From contig JAQYUZ010000036.1 of assembly GCA_033819885.1 (NCBI GenBank), forward strand, positions 1 through 64,000: DNA of 64,000 nucleotides, given 5' to 3'. The stretch's first letter is position 1, and the number at the start of each line of letters is the position of its first letter. This stretch comes from Microbotryomycetes sp. JL201 (taxonomy: Eukaryota > Basidiomycota > Microbotryomycetes). A model generated the notes under the pieces. That model was not told the origin of the DNA. It saw nothing but the letters and a program-made list of their open reading frames with translations, and did no database searches. This document shows positions 33,833 through 44,295 of this stretch, piece by piece. The position numbers and the translations under genes are program-made.

Positions 33833-34846
33833 TTAAAGCTTGCTCAGCAGCTCGCGCATCTCGATGTCTTGCTTGAACAACTCTGGATACAGGCCCGAAT
33901 CTGTGCCAAGCGACGAAGTGTGCCAGTTGCCTCCGTCGACAACGATCGTTGTGCCAGAAATGTAAGCTCCCGTTGGCGCGCTGAGAAAGATGGTGGCGTA
34001 GCCAATTTCTGCAATCTCACCCTGGCGCTGCAAAGGCGTCATTGACTCGACAGTGCCACGGAGACCCTCAGGTGCCAATCGTGACATGCCCTCCGTGCCT
34101 GCGATGGGACCAGGAGCGATTGTGTTGCAGCGGATGCCGAGTGGTCCGAGCTCGACAGACATGACACGGAAGAGGGCGTCAACACCGGCTTTCGCGGCAG
34201 AAACATGACCCTGAAGTGGCGTGCCGCGGTAGTGCAATGTTGCCGTAACGGCAATGTACGATCCTTTCGTCTTTTTGATTTCGGGGAGTGTTGCTTTGAT
34301 CGTGTTGTACGTGCCGAGCAAGTCAATCGCGACGACGGTGGCAAACGCACTCTCACTCAGGCCAGAAAGCTTGGACAGGAAGTTTCCCGCGGCTCCAGCA
34401 CTATTGAGATTGGCCCCAGATTCAGCAAACGAGAAAGAAGGACGGCGCTGGAGAGACTTTTGCTGCTGACGCAATGGCCTCACTCACATGACAATGTCAA
34501 GCCTTCCAAACTTTGCAATGGCTTCCTGCACGGCGCGCTTCAGGTCTTCCGGCTTTCGAACGTCGCCCGCCACACCCAGACACTGCTGCCCCGTCGTCTT
34601 GGACAGCTCGGCGGCGGCCTGCTTGATGACGTTCTCGCGCCGGCCCATAATGACGGCGTCGGCTCCATGAGTCATCAAAGCCTCTGTCATGCCTTTGCAG
34701 ATTCCCGAGCCTCCTCCCGTCTACAGGGGACAAGCTGCGTCAGATCACATCGAAGCCGCAGCGTAATTGGTGTGTACACGCACCACGAATGCAACCTTGC
34801 CCTTGAACAAGTTGGGCTGAAAGTACTGCAATGATTTGGCCGACAT
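33833..34846 (-). CDS. SPS19: Peroxisomal 2,4-dienoyl-CoA reductase (SPS19/DECR2)
   Basis: Exons 34846-34784, 34720-34488 and 34400-33833 give 287 residues. It is a classical short-chain dehydrogenase: KVAFVTGGGSGICKGMTEAL (cofactor loop), GAAGNFLS, NTIKATLPEIKKTKGSYIAV, SAAKAGVDALFRVMSVELGP and GPIAGTEGMSRL. The active site lacks the YxxxK tyrosine (SAAKAG), as in DECR enzymes. The last three residues are SKL, a type 1 peroxisomal targeting signal. The enzyme removes double bonds so that polyunsaturated acyl-CoA can enter beta-oxidation. Introns are 63 and 87 nt. Confidence 0.93.
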
Positions 34847-35180
34847 GGTGCCTCGCGGTGTTATTGAGCAGAACGCAGAGCCACGTTCCGGATCGGCAGC
34901 GTAGAGCAACCGGGCCTTCGAAACATATTGGTAGAGACCAACTTGGAATGCTACGGTTTCTAACACCGAAGAGTGCTGCACTCCTCAGATCGACAAATTA
35001 CAATGAGCGTGTCGCGCCGTGAAGCGCATCCGCTTAGCTTCCGGACTCCGCTCGCAAATGAGACAATATTCAATTCTATCTATCATGCTTTAACATGCGA
35101 GAATCATATCGAAAACCATGCCACCGTTGCACAGACAGAAAAAGGCCTAAAACACAGTACAGGGAGCATACGTGTACCGC
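34847..35180. other. Intergenic between SPS19 and RPS17
   Basis: 334 bp, somewhat AT-rich, holding the SPS19 promoter and the RPS17 3' UTR. No gene or repeat recognised. Confidence 0.5.
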
Positions 35181-36309
35181 TTAATCCGTGCGCGGTCGAC
35201 CAGCACCGACAACAGTGCGGCGAGCAGGGCGCTCGTATGCAGTTGAAGGGGCAACGACGTTGACCGGCAAAGAGTCGAAGCCAAGAGACCTGAGCAAGTC
35301 CTGTGATGGGTAAAAGAAAGAAAGATGAGTGAGACGATCAGTACAAGATCGAGTAGAATGACTACGCAAGAAACGCACCTTGGTATCGGGGTCGACCTCG
35401 AGGGGTGCGCCCTGGGTATCGAGAGCAGAAACCTCGGGCACTGTGTGAATCAAGGCAGTTGCCAATCAGCGATCGCTCGAAAGTCTCGAGTCGCGCTCAT
35501 GCGCGCGCAGACGTACCGTAGTTGTCCTTGCGCTCGCGCTCCTCCTCTTGCAGCTTGAAGGAAATGCCGCGGACGGGGCCCTTTTGAATGCGCTTCATCA
35601 AGTGCGTGGTGAAGCCGGCAATCTTGTTGCGCAGTCGCTTAGAGGGGATGATGGCAACCTCATCGCAGATCTTCTTGTTGGTGTGGCTACAATGTGGCGC
35701 AAAAGACGAGTCAGTTTGCATTGCCAGATCACATGAGGGGCAATAGATCGCCGTCGCGACGCACAAGTCGAGGGTCAAGCGAGGGTAGTACTTCTCGATG
35801 ACGACGCGCGAGGCACGCTTGACAGTCTTTGTGCGAACTCGTCCCCTGCACAACGCAATTGAGGACCGATCAGCATGCTGTTGCAAGTGCTGGGCACGTC
35901 AAAAGGTCCAGCTGTGCTCTAGCGCTTCGACGAAGCAATGTGTCGCGAGTCGCGGGAGGCGAAACAGTCGTCATGAATGCTGTTGTCGCATTTTGAGGTC
36001 GTAGCTAGCCATGTCACGGGCGCGGCGTAGTGCAATCGGCTTTTGAGCGAACTCGTCCGCCAGTCCTTCTTCTCGCCGAGTGCACGCGACCAAGGGCAAG
36101 TTGAAACCCAGCAGGCCGACTTTCGTCGTTCAACAAATTGATCCAGGCGGCTTTATGAGTCTGTCGAGACGCGCTGTCGTGCCCTAGGCGAGGTCGGCAG
36201 AGCTTTCTTCGATTGCCGTATGCAGGGCGGAATGCCACGAGTAACGGTATGTGCCATGCACGAGCACAGCTGGAACCCAATGAAACCTCGAAAACGTGGA
36301 CACCTACAT
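35181..36309 (-). CDS. RPS17: Ribosomal protein eS17
   Basis: Exons 35845-35765, 35686-35517, 35440-35379 and 35300-35181 encode [59 protein letters not shown] and [10 protein letters not shown], the standard eS17 sequence. Exon 2 starts with a lone G before GGA CGA. The only fitting upstream exon I found is an AT at 36309-36308 followed by GTAGGT, so the start codon would be split AT|G by a 462-nt intron. Total 144 residues. It lies in the 40S head. It is divergent from RPS22, so the two may share a promoter. The first exon is inferred and less certain than the rest. Confidence 0.9.
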
Positions 36310-36695
36310 GATTGCCGGCTTGAGGGAACGAGGGTTGGCCGCAAGCCTGTCGCGGCTCTCGTCGGCGCCGACGGAAATTAAAAAACTGGCGAGTTTTGCC
36401 CGCTCGCTGGGCCGCCCGTGGCTATAACTCCGTCCGCCCTACCTCTCGCGTACCAGCACAAGCCTAGAGCCCCGTTTGCAAACAGACGGTACGCTCCTGG
36501 CTTCCAGCACCATGCCACACATGGCGCGCAGTAGCGGGCACGTCAGCTGACCTTCCTTTGCTCTTCTTTTCTTTGGCCCGGCCTGTGCACTCCGTGTCGG
36601 CATCGTCGCGCGACTGCAATTCGCAAATCGCTGGTTTTGCTGTCTATAATGTTGTCGATCCCGTTTCGTGGATCTTTTCGCGGCGCCAGGTCAAG
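36310..36695. promoter_or_regulatory. Divergent RPS17/RPS22 promoter region
   Basis: 386 bp between two ribosomal protein starts. A pyrimidine-rich run at about 36546-36576, on the RPS22 side, resembles the transcription-start tracts of ribosomal protein genes. A possible 3' splice site (GGCGCCAG) just before the RPS22 ATG hints at a 5' UTR intron. Assignment is by position and composition. Confidence 0.5.
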
Positions 36696-37224
36696 ATGAG
36701 GGTTTCCGTTCTCGCCGATTGCCTTAACGCCATCCACAATGCCGAAAAGAGGGGCAAGCGCCAGGTCATGATCAGGCCCAGCAGCAAGGTCATTGTTCGA
36801 TTCTTGACTGTCATGCAAAAGCACGGCTACATCGAGGAGTTCGAGGAGATTGACGACCACCGCTCGGGCAAGATTGTCGTCCAGCTCAACGGTCGCATCA
36901 ACAAGTGCGGTGTCATCTCGCCTCGCTTCAACGTCCAGCTCACTCAAATCGAGAACTGGGTCAACTTGTTGCTCCCGGCCCGTTCGTTTGGTTACCTCAT
37001 TCTCGTACGCTAAGCTCCCATCTTTCGCTTGCGCATCTCGGCCGCGCGGTCGCTCACTATTCGTCGTAATGCGCAGACCACCTCATCCGGCATCATTGAC
37101 CACGAGGAGGCGAGGAGAAGGCACAACGCCGGTATGCTGCGCCTCCTTACTTAGCCCTGGGTTACGCTTCTCAAGCTCACAATGTTTATACTTTGCAGGC
37201 AAAATCCTTGGCTTCGTCTACTAA
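36696..37224 (+). CDS. RPS22: Ribosomal protein uS8 (S22/S15a)
   Basis: Exons 36696-37004, 37077-37131 and 37199-37224 give 129 residues, the family length. Sequence blocks [70 protein letters not shown] and the ending [11 protein letters not shown] are near-identical to other eukaryotic uS8. It is a 40S body protein binding helix 21 of 18S rRNA. An in-frame upstream ATG at 36558 exists but would add 46 non-conserved residues. Confidence 0.97.
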
Positions 37225-37642
37225 ACACTTCACGGCCAGCGTTTTGTTTGGTAGGGTAGTGCAGAGATTGCGCGCGGTTGGGCGGGGAAGATGTCGACAG
37301 TCTTAACGAAAAGAGGATGCAAGGTCGTCTGCAGGTGGCTAGAGCAGCGCCTCTGGATGTTTCCTTTGTTGTAGTGCCTCGAGGATTCCGCGCGTCAGTG
37401 CTTGCATTGCAAGCGCAAATACCCCAACTTTTGTTGTAGGGGCCCGAGCGGTGCCCTCGTGTCCCGAGTCTTGGCTCCTTTGATGTTCCTTGCTGGCGAT
37501 CACCGGAGCGGAGCCGCTCAACGGGCTTGACGCACGCCACAAAGCCTAAATAGTCTGTTGAAGACACTGAGGACGTGCCTCGGACTCGAGCAGCAGCAAA
37601 CAGGCAGCGCGAAACGGGCGGGGCGGACTGGCCCGCTCGCTA
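37225..37642. other. Intergenic between RPS22 and the Ser-rich gene
   Basis: 418 bp without a supported gene; minus-strand frames of 67 and 138 codons here (within 37151-37567) have no recognisable product. Likely contains the RPS22 3' UTR and the promoter of the next gene. Confidence 0.5.
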
Positions 37643-39212
37643 ATGGTGTCGGCAGCGACTCGTGTCAAGGCATGGTTCACGTGGAAGAAGGTTCGCAGCT
37701 CAAATGCCAGATTGTCGCCTGGCAATTGACTTGATCACCTTTGTGCAGCCCGTGAGCAACGCCGAGGCTCCCGGCTCGGCCGGGCTTCCGAGCGAGCAGC
37801 GACCGACAGCCCGACACTCAGACTCACGGCAAGCGCTTGCGGCTCGACGACATCCGGTAAACGCGGTTGCTGACGGCGCCAGCAACCAGCAGCCCGCAGT
37901 CGACGCGGGAGCTGAGTCCGTATCGGCCTCGACGAACCGCCCACCAGGCTCGAGGAGACGGAGACGACGCAGGCGGAGAAGTCCGTCTCCTGTCGGCTTG
38001 CCATTGTATTCCCAAGAGGTACATGACGATGAAATGTCGCTCGCAAAGGACACTGGCCCCGTGGTAAACACGAGGCCGTCCATGCTTGACCTTGCAGATC
38101 CAAGCTCCGACACCGACGCAGCGAGCTTGCAACATCCCTCCCCTGCACTCAGGCCTGCATCTGAAGTTTCATTCAGAGGTCGTGCACGTGCGACAAGTAA
38201 TGCAGCTTCCTTGGCGCCTTCCGAGCTCTCGCTGGCCGCCACCCCGCCGCGCAATTCGGTCGATGTCCCGCGGCCGATGGCAGTCCGGTCTGCCCTTTCG
38301 TCGCCAGGTTTGTCTCCATCGTCTCCGCCACAACTATCGACGACTCGCAGTCGGTCCTCCACCTTGCAGAGCCTGTTCACGAGGAACAGAAGCTCAACCC
38401 TGCTGTCGACCTCGCCCAGCAGCTCGTCTTTACGAGGCCCATACGGAGCCGGATCACGTTTCGCTTCATCTTCGACGACTTCTGTTAATTCGCAGAGGAT
38501 CTCGGCACCGTTACAGCACACGCTCGTCGCGTCGAGTTTCGTATACCCAAAATCAGGACCGACAGGTGCTCAAATAGCTTTCCTATCATCCAGGGATTCG
38601 CTTGGCGTCTATGGCATATCGGACACGTCTGACGTCGCGCCAACCTACGATGACGGCGACTCTGCTACTGGTGCCGCTGCATCACAAGGCTCGACCTTCA
38701 ACGTGACAATGCCTGTACCTACGCGATCACATCGTGCCAGTTCAGTCACGTCACAAATGTCGGCTCGATCGAGTCCGTTGGCTCGACAAATGACGATGCA
38801 CGACGGTGATGACGCCACGGCCTCGTCAATGAGTGAGCCAGTGCCCAGTGTGCCACCGATCCTGACGTATCCTGAAGCTATGGCATCGTTTGAACAAGAC
38901 GAGACGCGCTTGGCGGCATTTTCAGATTCGGAAAGCTCTTTACGGCCGAGCCTTTCTGTCGAGCCCAGCGCGACACAACCGGACTCCAGCCTCACACCGT
39001 CCTCAACACCTCGCAGCCGGTCGCCTGCAACCGGCTCGCACGTTGAGTTTACGCCCAAACTTGGCCACCAACGGCTGCCAAGCTTGGTTCTGTCTCTGCC
39101 GAGCCCGTTGGACGACTCTTGGACCTCGACCCCAATCGTCACTGACGGGGCGGTCAGCCACGGCGCCTTGAGCAACATCAATGTTGACCTTGCGACAAGT
39201 ATCGAGCGTTGA
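37643..39212 (+). CDS. Ser/Pro-rich conserved fungal protein of unknown function
   Basis: Exons 37643-37690 and 37749-39212 give 503 residues, starting MVSAATRVKAWFTWKK. An unspliced frame from 37662 is also open, so the start is not certain. The spliced version is preferred because of its clean donor, acceptor and basic-aromatic N-terminus. The protein is low complexity, rich in Ser, Thr and Pro, with an Arg run at about 90-98 and one compact, more conserved-looking stretch (SSFVYPKSGPTGAQIAFLSS, RDSLGVYG) followed by APTYDDGD. It has no catalytic domain. It may be a phosphoregulated scaffold; that is inference. Confidence 0.7.
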
Positions 39213-39537
39213 CGGAGCTCATCGTGCCCTCTCAATCGTCTGCTTCCCTTTCCTTTCACGAATTCTGTAGCATTTTCCGATTTTCTTCATTCAATTCATC
39301 GCATTGTACATACCACGACCATCTCTTTTTCGCTGCTGTAGACACTTTATGATTCAGGTTTTTGTCATGTCACGTGATTTTGAGATTTTTACCATTTGTC
39401 CTTAACCCGGCTCAGCATGAAACTAATTGACATTTCAGCTTGACGGACGCCGCCCCACGGCGTAGTACATAGTCGTGATCTACAGGACGCAGCGAGAGTG
39501 AACTCTGCCTCGCACTCCGCCGCTGGTCGACGTTGAC
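39213..39537. other. Intergenic upstream of ELP6
   Basis: 325 bp with no gene recognised. A CACGTG E-box lies at 39371-39376, about 165 bp before the ELP6 start. T-rich stretches around 39270-39330 may belong to the 3' UTR of the upstream gene. Confidence 0.4.
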
Positions 39538-40473
39538 ATGCAGCGTGACGACGTGCTGACCTTCATCTCGCCTGACACTCGACAGCGTTCCACAGCTTTA
39601 CCATTTGACTTTTGTGTGCTCGTGACGGATGCGCTCGACAGTCCGGCGACGTTCTTGTTGACGTTGTTTGTGACACGCTCCCTTCGAAACTGTCGGCCCG
39701 TCATCTTTGTCGGTCTCGGTGATACATTCGAACAATACAACGCCATCTGCAGAAAGAGCGTGCGTCGCCTGGTCTTTGCTGGACTGCTCGGCGACCGAAA
39801 TCCCACGATGCACTGAACTGACATCGAGACCTTCCTGACAGGGTGTACAACTCTCAAATGAACAGAAGAATGGACGTTTCTTTTTCATCGACGGCTTGAC
39901 GAGGATCAAGCGGCTTGATGAGATCCACGACGAGGTCGAGTCTACGCTAGCAAAGGTCGAGCCTGGGTCCGTCATCGTCATAGACGACATTACGAGCTTA
40001 CTGTGGGGCGGCAACGACGCGCGACAGGTCGTGCGGGCCGTGTCGTCAATCCGGAGCTTAGTGTCTCGCGTAGGTTTTCTCCAATGTGGACCAGAGCGAA
40101 CTTATATAGGCCGCTAACCGCGAATGAGCTCAGCATAACGCTTCAGTCGTCATGCTGATGCATGGCGATGACGTTTCTTCAAATGGGGACTCGAGCGACT
40201 GCTTTCTATTCAGACGGTGTTTGCAGCTGTCGGACTTGTGGCTGAGGACGAGTGTTTTGAGTTCTCAAACTAGAGGCGAGGTAAGTTTGCGCAGTGGTGT
40301 GGAAATGAACGAAAGAAAGACTCAATTTCCCACATCAGCTGTCAATTCATCGAGGTCCGGCGCTCGTAGACGACTTTGGGATCGAGGACAGGTCCGGACC
40401 GACAGCTCTGCAATACAAGTTGGACGAGACAGGTCCAGCGTTCAGTGTCAAGGGTCTCGGAAGAATGTGGTAG
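39538..40473 (+). CDS. ELP6: Elongator complex subunit ELP6
   Basis: Exons 39538-39759, 39842-40069, 40134-40280 and 40339-40473 give 243 residues. It has the RecA-like fold of Elp4-6 without a P-loop: PVIFVGLGDTFEQYNAICRK, NGRFFFIDGLTRIKRLDEIH, GSVIVIDDITSLLWGG, ASVVMLMHGDD, then RCLQLSDLWLRTSVLSSQTR and ELSIHRGPALVDDFG. The order matches Elp6. With Elp4 and Elp5 it forms the hexameric ring of Elongator, which modifies wobble uridines in tRNA. The carboxypeptidase gene follows on the same strand after 116 bp. Confidence 0.85.
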
Positions 40474-40589
40474 CTTTCAAGGCAATACGTAGTGTTTGTT
40501 GTGATAATAACTCTTGACGCAGATGTGCTTCTCAGCATCTCGCCATTTCGAACCACCGCAGCGAAAGCAGGTGCACGTAACGCGCCAAA

Positions 40590-42335
40590 ATGAGAATAGG
40601 CGCATCGTCGGCTGTAGCGTGCGCCACAGCTCTGCTCGCTGCTGCCGTTCAGCAGACTGCGGCTTTGCCGTCAACGCAGCTTCACTTCGGCCAGTCTCGA
40701 TCAAAGGCTACCGGTGGCCGCCTTGTCGTGACATTCGAGTTCAATGGTCGCGAGCAAACGAATTTTGCGCTCGACGTGCTATCAGTCTTGGGCATTAGCG
40801 ATATTTGGCATGCCAACTCGACCGCCATCGTCGCCGCAGCCGATGCCACCGCCTGGGCAGCTCTAGACCAGCAGCATGCTCAGCATTTCGGCCAGATTGA
40901 TCTCTTGCGGATGACTGCCGCTCCTGTTGATGAATACTTACGTGCTGAACCCGGTCTGACGTCGTCGCCAGACACCGTCGCCGACTCTGCCGCTGCTATC
41001 GCAAACATGCGCCTACGAAGCAGGTTGCAATCGATCGACGATTCAATTCATGATCATTACCACCCTTACACGGCTATCAACCAGATCATTCGAGAAATGG
41101 CAGAGCAGTTTCCCGCATTCGCCAAAGTCGTCTTGATTGGCCATTCGAGCGAAGGCCGCGAAATCCTAGGCCTCAAAGGTGAGCGATGTGTCTCCCTCAG
41201 GCACTTGCGATACATGCTGACCCCTCGCCTGTAGTCACAAACTTGACTCAGCCAACAGTCGCATTCTACGAAGAATCAAACGGTTTCGTCGACTCTGACG
41301 GAGCTCATGCCTGGAAACGCAAAAAGGGCAACAAAAAACACATGCGCAAACCTGGCTTTGTTGTTATCGGCGGGCAGCATGCTCGCGAATGGATTGCACC
41401 TGCTGTGAGCGCCCGGGGACTTCCAAGGTTATGCAACGAGCTCACGTATAATCGGATTAGACAACGCTGTATCTTATGCACGACCTCTTGCTAACGACGA
41501 CGTCATCTCATCCGTCTCCTCTGCTCAACGCGCTTGAGCTTACATTCGTTCCCGTTACGAATCCTGACGGCTATCAGTTTACGTGGGCGCCAGAAGGCGA
41601 CCGTCTTTGGCGCAAGAACCGACAACCTGTCGGAGACAACTGCTTCGGCGTCGACCTGAACAAGAATTGGGCATACAAGTGGTCGCCTGGAAGCCGACCA
41701 AATCCTTGCTCGGACGCGTTTCCTGGCGCAAAAGCGTTCGAAGCACCTGAACTGCAAGCAATTCGTGACTATCTGTTGGACACGAGCAATAACGTGCATG
41801 CATTCTTGGACCTGCATTCGTTCGGACAGATGAGTGAGTGTGCTGTGCGTCAGCCAAGATTCCGGCCGTGTCGAGCTCACAATATGCTCACTGCAACGCT
41901 AGTTATGTACCCGTTCTCGTACTCGTGCGACAAATCCTCTCCTGACGAGGAAAATCATTTCGAGGCCGTCATCGGGGCCGCCAAGGCATTGAGGGCCGTG
42001 CACGGCAAAACGTTCGAAACAGGGTCGGTGTGTGAAGTCAGTTTGACTGCCCCAGGTGATTCTATCGACTGGACATGTGAGTCTCATGGCCAATTGGAGC
42101 GTGCTCACTCAAGACTCGGATCTGAAATGCGATCACATTTTCAGATGCCGCCGCCAAGATCCGTTGGTCGTTCGCTGTCGAGCTTCGTGGGTCTGTTTGG
42201 GCGTTTTTGTTGCCGCCTGACCAAATCAGACCCTCTGGAGAAGAGATGAGCGCCGCTCTGCAGTCTCTTGCGAATTACGTTGTGCAGAAAGAAGCGGGCC
42301 AGCGATTCGACATTTCTCAGGATTTCGACCGATGA
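40590..42335 (+). CDS. Secreted/vacuolar zinc carboxypeptidase, M14 family (ECM14-like)
   Basis: Exons 40590-41178, 41235-41404, 41461-41833, 41903-42076 and 42145-42335 give 498 residues. A signal peptide (residues 1-25, ending TAALP) and a propeptide of about 130 residues precede the M14A domain. The zinc site is GGQHAREW with the distal His in HAFLDLHSFGQM. The catalytic Glu is present in SFAVELRGSVWAFLLPP. Two departures are seen: LNKNW where LNRNW (Asn-Arg pair) is usual, and loss of the DTG that normally follows ELR. Whether it is active is open; fungal Ecm14 proteins are pseudo-enzymes, but there the Glu is replaced. Confidence 0.85.
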
Positions 42336-42447
42336 CTCGCACACACACTCAAGGCATCAAGGTGTTGCTAGGCATGTTGTACGAATAGATTGCAATCCAC
42401 GAACAAGACTCTGCAGCGCTTCTTTGGCATTCTGCAGAGGCGACTTG

Positions 42448-43880
42448 TTACAACTTGGGTTGGCCACTTGCGGCTGCGGCCTTCAACTTGCTCGCTGGCA
42501 CGCACAGTGCGAGTTGCGTCGACGTTGCCAACGGTATACATTTTCTCCTCCAATCTTCCTGCACCTCGCCCGTTCCGATCGGCCCGGGAGCTGTCCAAAC
42601 TTCGACTAGCTGTTCATGCCTACCTTGGGAAATGATTCCGCTGCCCTTGCTGTAGCAACCGATCGTTTGCGGTGCTGACAAGTATGGTCCTGTCAACGGT
42701 AGGCGAGCGTGAAAGTGTACCGACATTGCCAACGTTGGGAAACTGCAACACATTTCGGGCCGAATCAGTCGACAAGCTTTGGATGTAAGCGCCAAGCGCA
42801 CTAGTGTGGTTCGATACGTTCTCCCTCAGGGAACAACTCTGGTATGGACGACATTCTGTGGAATGCGGGCCCGTCAGCGTTATCGCCAACAACATCGAGG
42901 GGTTTTCCACAGCTGGATACGGGCGTACATGTCCGTGAAAAACCTGTGTGAACGTGAGAAATGTTGGTCTCGTTCCAACGCTTGGTAGCCAGACGATCAA
43001 CGCACCCAATCGACCCTTGATCCACTGTGTCAGACTTTTTGAATTCTAACCAAGCTGCCCACTCGAGGTCACGATCTTTTCTGTCAGATGAGTCCAGTCG
43101 CCTCTGTTTGATGGCCAAGTCCTCTGCCCACTGGACGTGTTCGGGCATGAAACAGAACGCGCTGTTCTTGGACCACCTTCGTCCGTCGTCATCGCGCACA
43201 CCTTGCCCGACCTGACACTGAGCTGGATGAGTCAGGAAAGGACTCTGCTTGGCGAAAGCGGATGGTGTTGACGGCAGCAGGTACTGGTGAGAGTCGGAGA
43301 AGGGCTTCTGCGGATCATCGGTCGGGATGTCGGGCATACGAGTGTACAGCAGCTGGCATGTGATGCGAACGTTCTCCTGTTTCAGGAGTTCGAGTCAAGT
43401 GGCAGCTCACGAGGGAAGCAGCATTCGAGAAACGCACCTTTTGCTTCAGCTCGACATACAAATTGGTCCATGATTTACCCGTTCTGACTCTCTGGTTGGT
43501 TTTTGGCGTGACATTCGTTAGCACGGGAGAAAGTCAAGCTTGCTCGAGCATGTTGAGACGAACCTTGATATCTACTGTGGCTTCACCTTCGTCTGTGCCC
43601 GTGATGAAGTGGCAAACGAGGTGCGCGGGATCTGGATGGTGCGGTTTCGAGTGCTGCTGGAACCGAGATGTGGCGTCGAGAATGACGGCGAGCAGGTATC
43701 CTCCGTGAGGTTTTCTGAAGCGGTAGAGCGAAAATAAGCGTCTGATATACATCTGCTGGAGATGCCCTGGTGAGATCACCTGAAAACACTCCAATCAAGG
43801 TCGATCTTGGCAGCAAATCGAGCGCTGTCCCCGCCGGTCTCGAGCAGTCTCGTTTCACGGGCTTGCCGTAGCGGAGCCAT
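42448..43880 (-). CDS. Acyl-CoA thioesterase-like (hotdog) protein
   Basis: Exons 43880-43780, 43714-43564, 43491-43438, 43376-about 42838 and 42742-42448. The tandem hotdog signature is clear: IDLDWSVFRKPHGGYLLAVI, HHPDPAHLVCHFITGTDEGE, GKSWTNLYVELKQK and ENVRITCQLLYTRM in the first repeat. The second repeat has FPTLAMSVHFHARLPL, GRHEQLVEVWTAPG and CIPLATSTQLALCV. These match the fungal thioesterase-like superfamily (4HBT_3/TesB type). The junction near 42838/42742 (weak donor GTTGTT) is tentative and a further intron may exist at 42850-43000. The substrate is unknown. It is convergent with the carboxypeptidase gene. Confidence 0.72.
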
Positions 43881-44295
43881 TTGATTGCAGCCGAAAGGAC
43901 ACGATACCGTCCTGTCGTATGTGGATTGCAAGGACCACCGGCGAGCTGGTGCCCGGTTTCCCGTGGAGTAGCCGGAATCGATGCCGTGTTTGAGGGCTTT
44001 CCAAGTCTTGTTGGGCAAGCTGTGAAGTGCGGCTGTAATGTGGGAACGACAGACACAAGGCTTTCCGGGTTGAAAGCGCGGACCGGAGAGGCGAAGACGC
44101 GCGCGAGTTGGAGGCGCACCACTTGGATCGACACGTGACATCGACAGCAAATACACATAGCGCTTGTGTGTTCTATTTCATGAGAAGATAACGGTGTCCC
44201 TGCTATGTGATTATTTATTGGATCGATTGAAATGGTAACGACTGTCGCTCGAGCCGCCCAGCTCCCTTTCATCCTTTTGGATACGCCAAGCCACC
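43881..44295. other. Thioesterase / RPT6 divergent intergenic region
   Basis: 415 bp. Two long minus-strand frames cross it (43776-44156 and 43583-44374). The first is in frame with the thioesterase and would add 92 residues if an upstream ATG at 44156 were used; these look unconserved. Proteasome genes often carry PACE-like elements, but I do not see a convincing one. Confidence 0.4.

Noticed and set aside
37700-38521. 273-codon minus-strand frame
   Set aside because: Mirror of the Ser-rich coding sequence; TCG/AGC codon bias keeps the antisense frame open.
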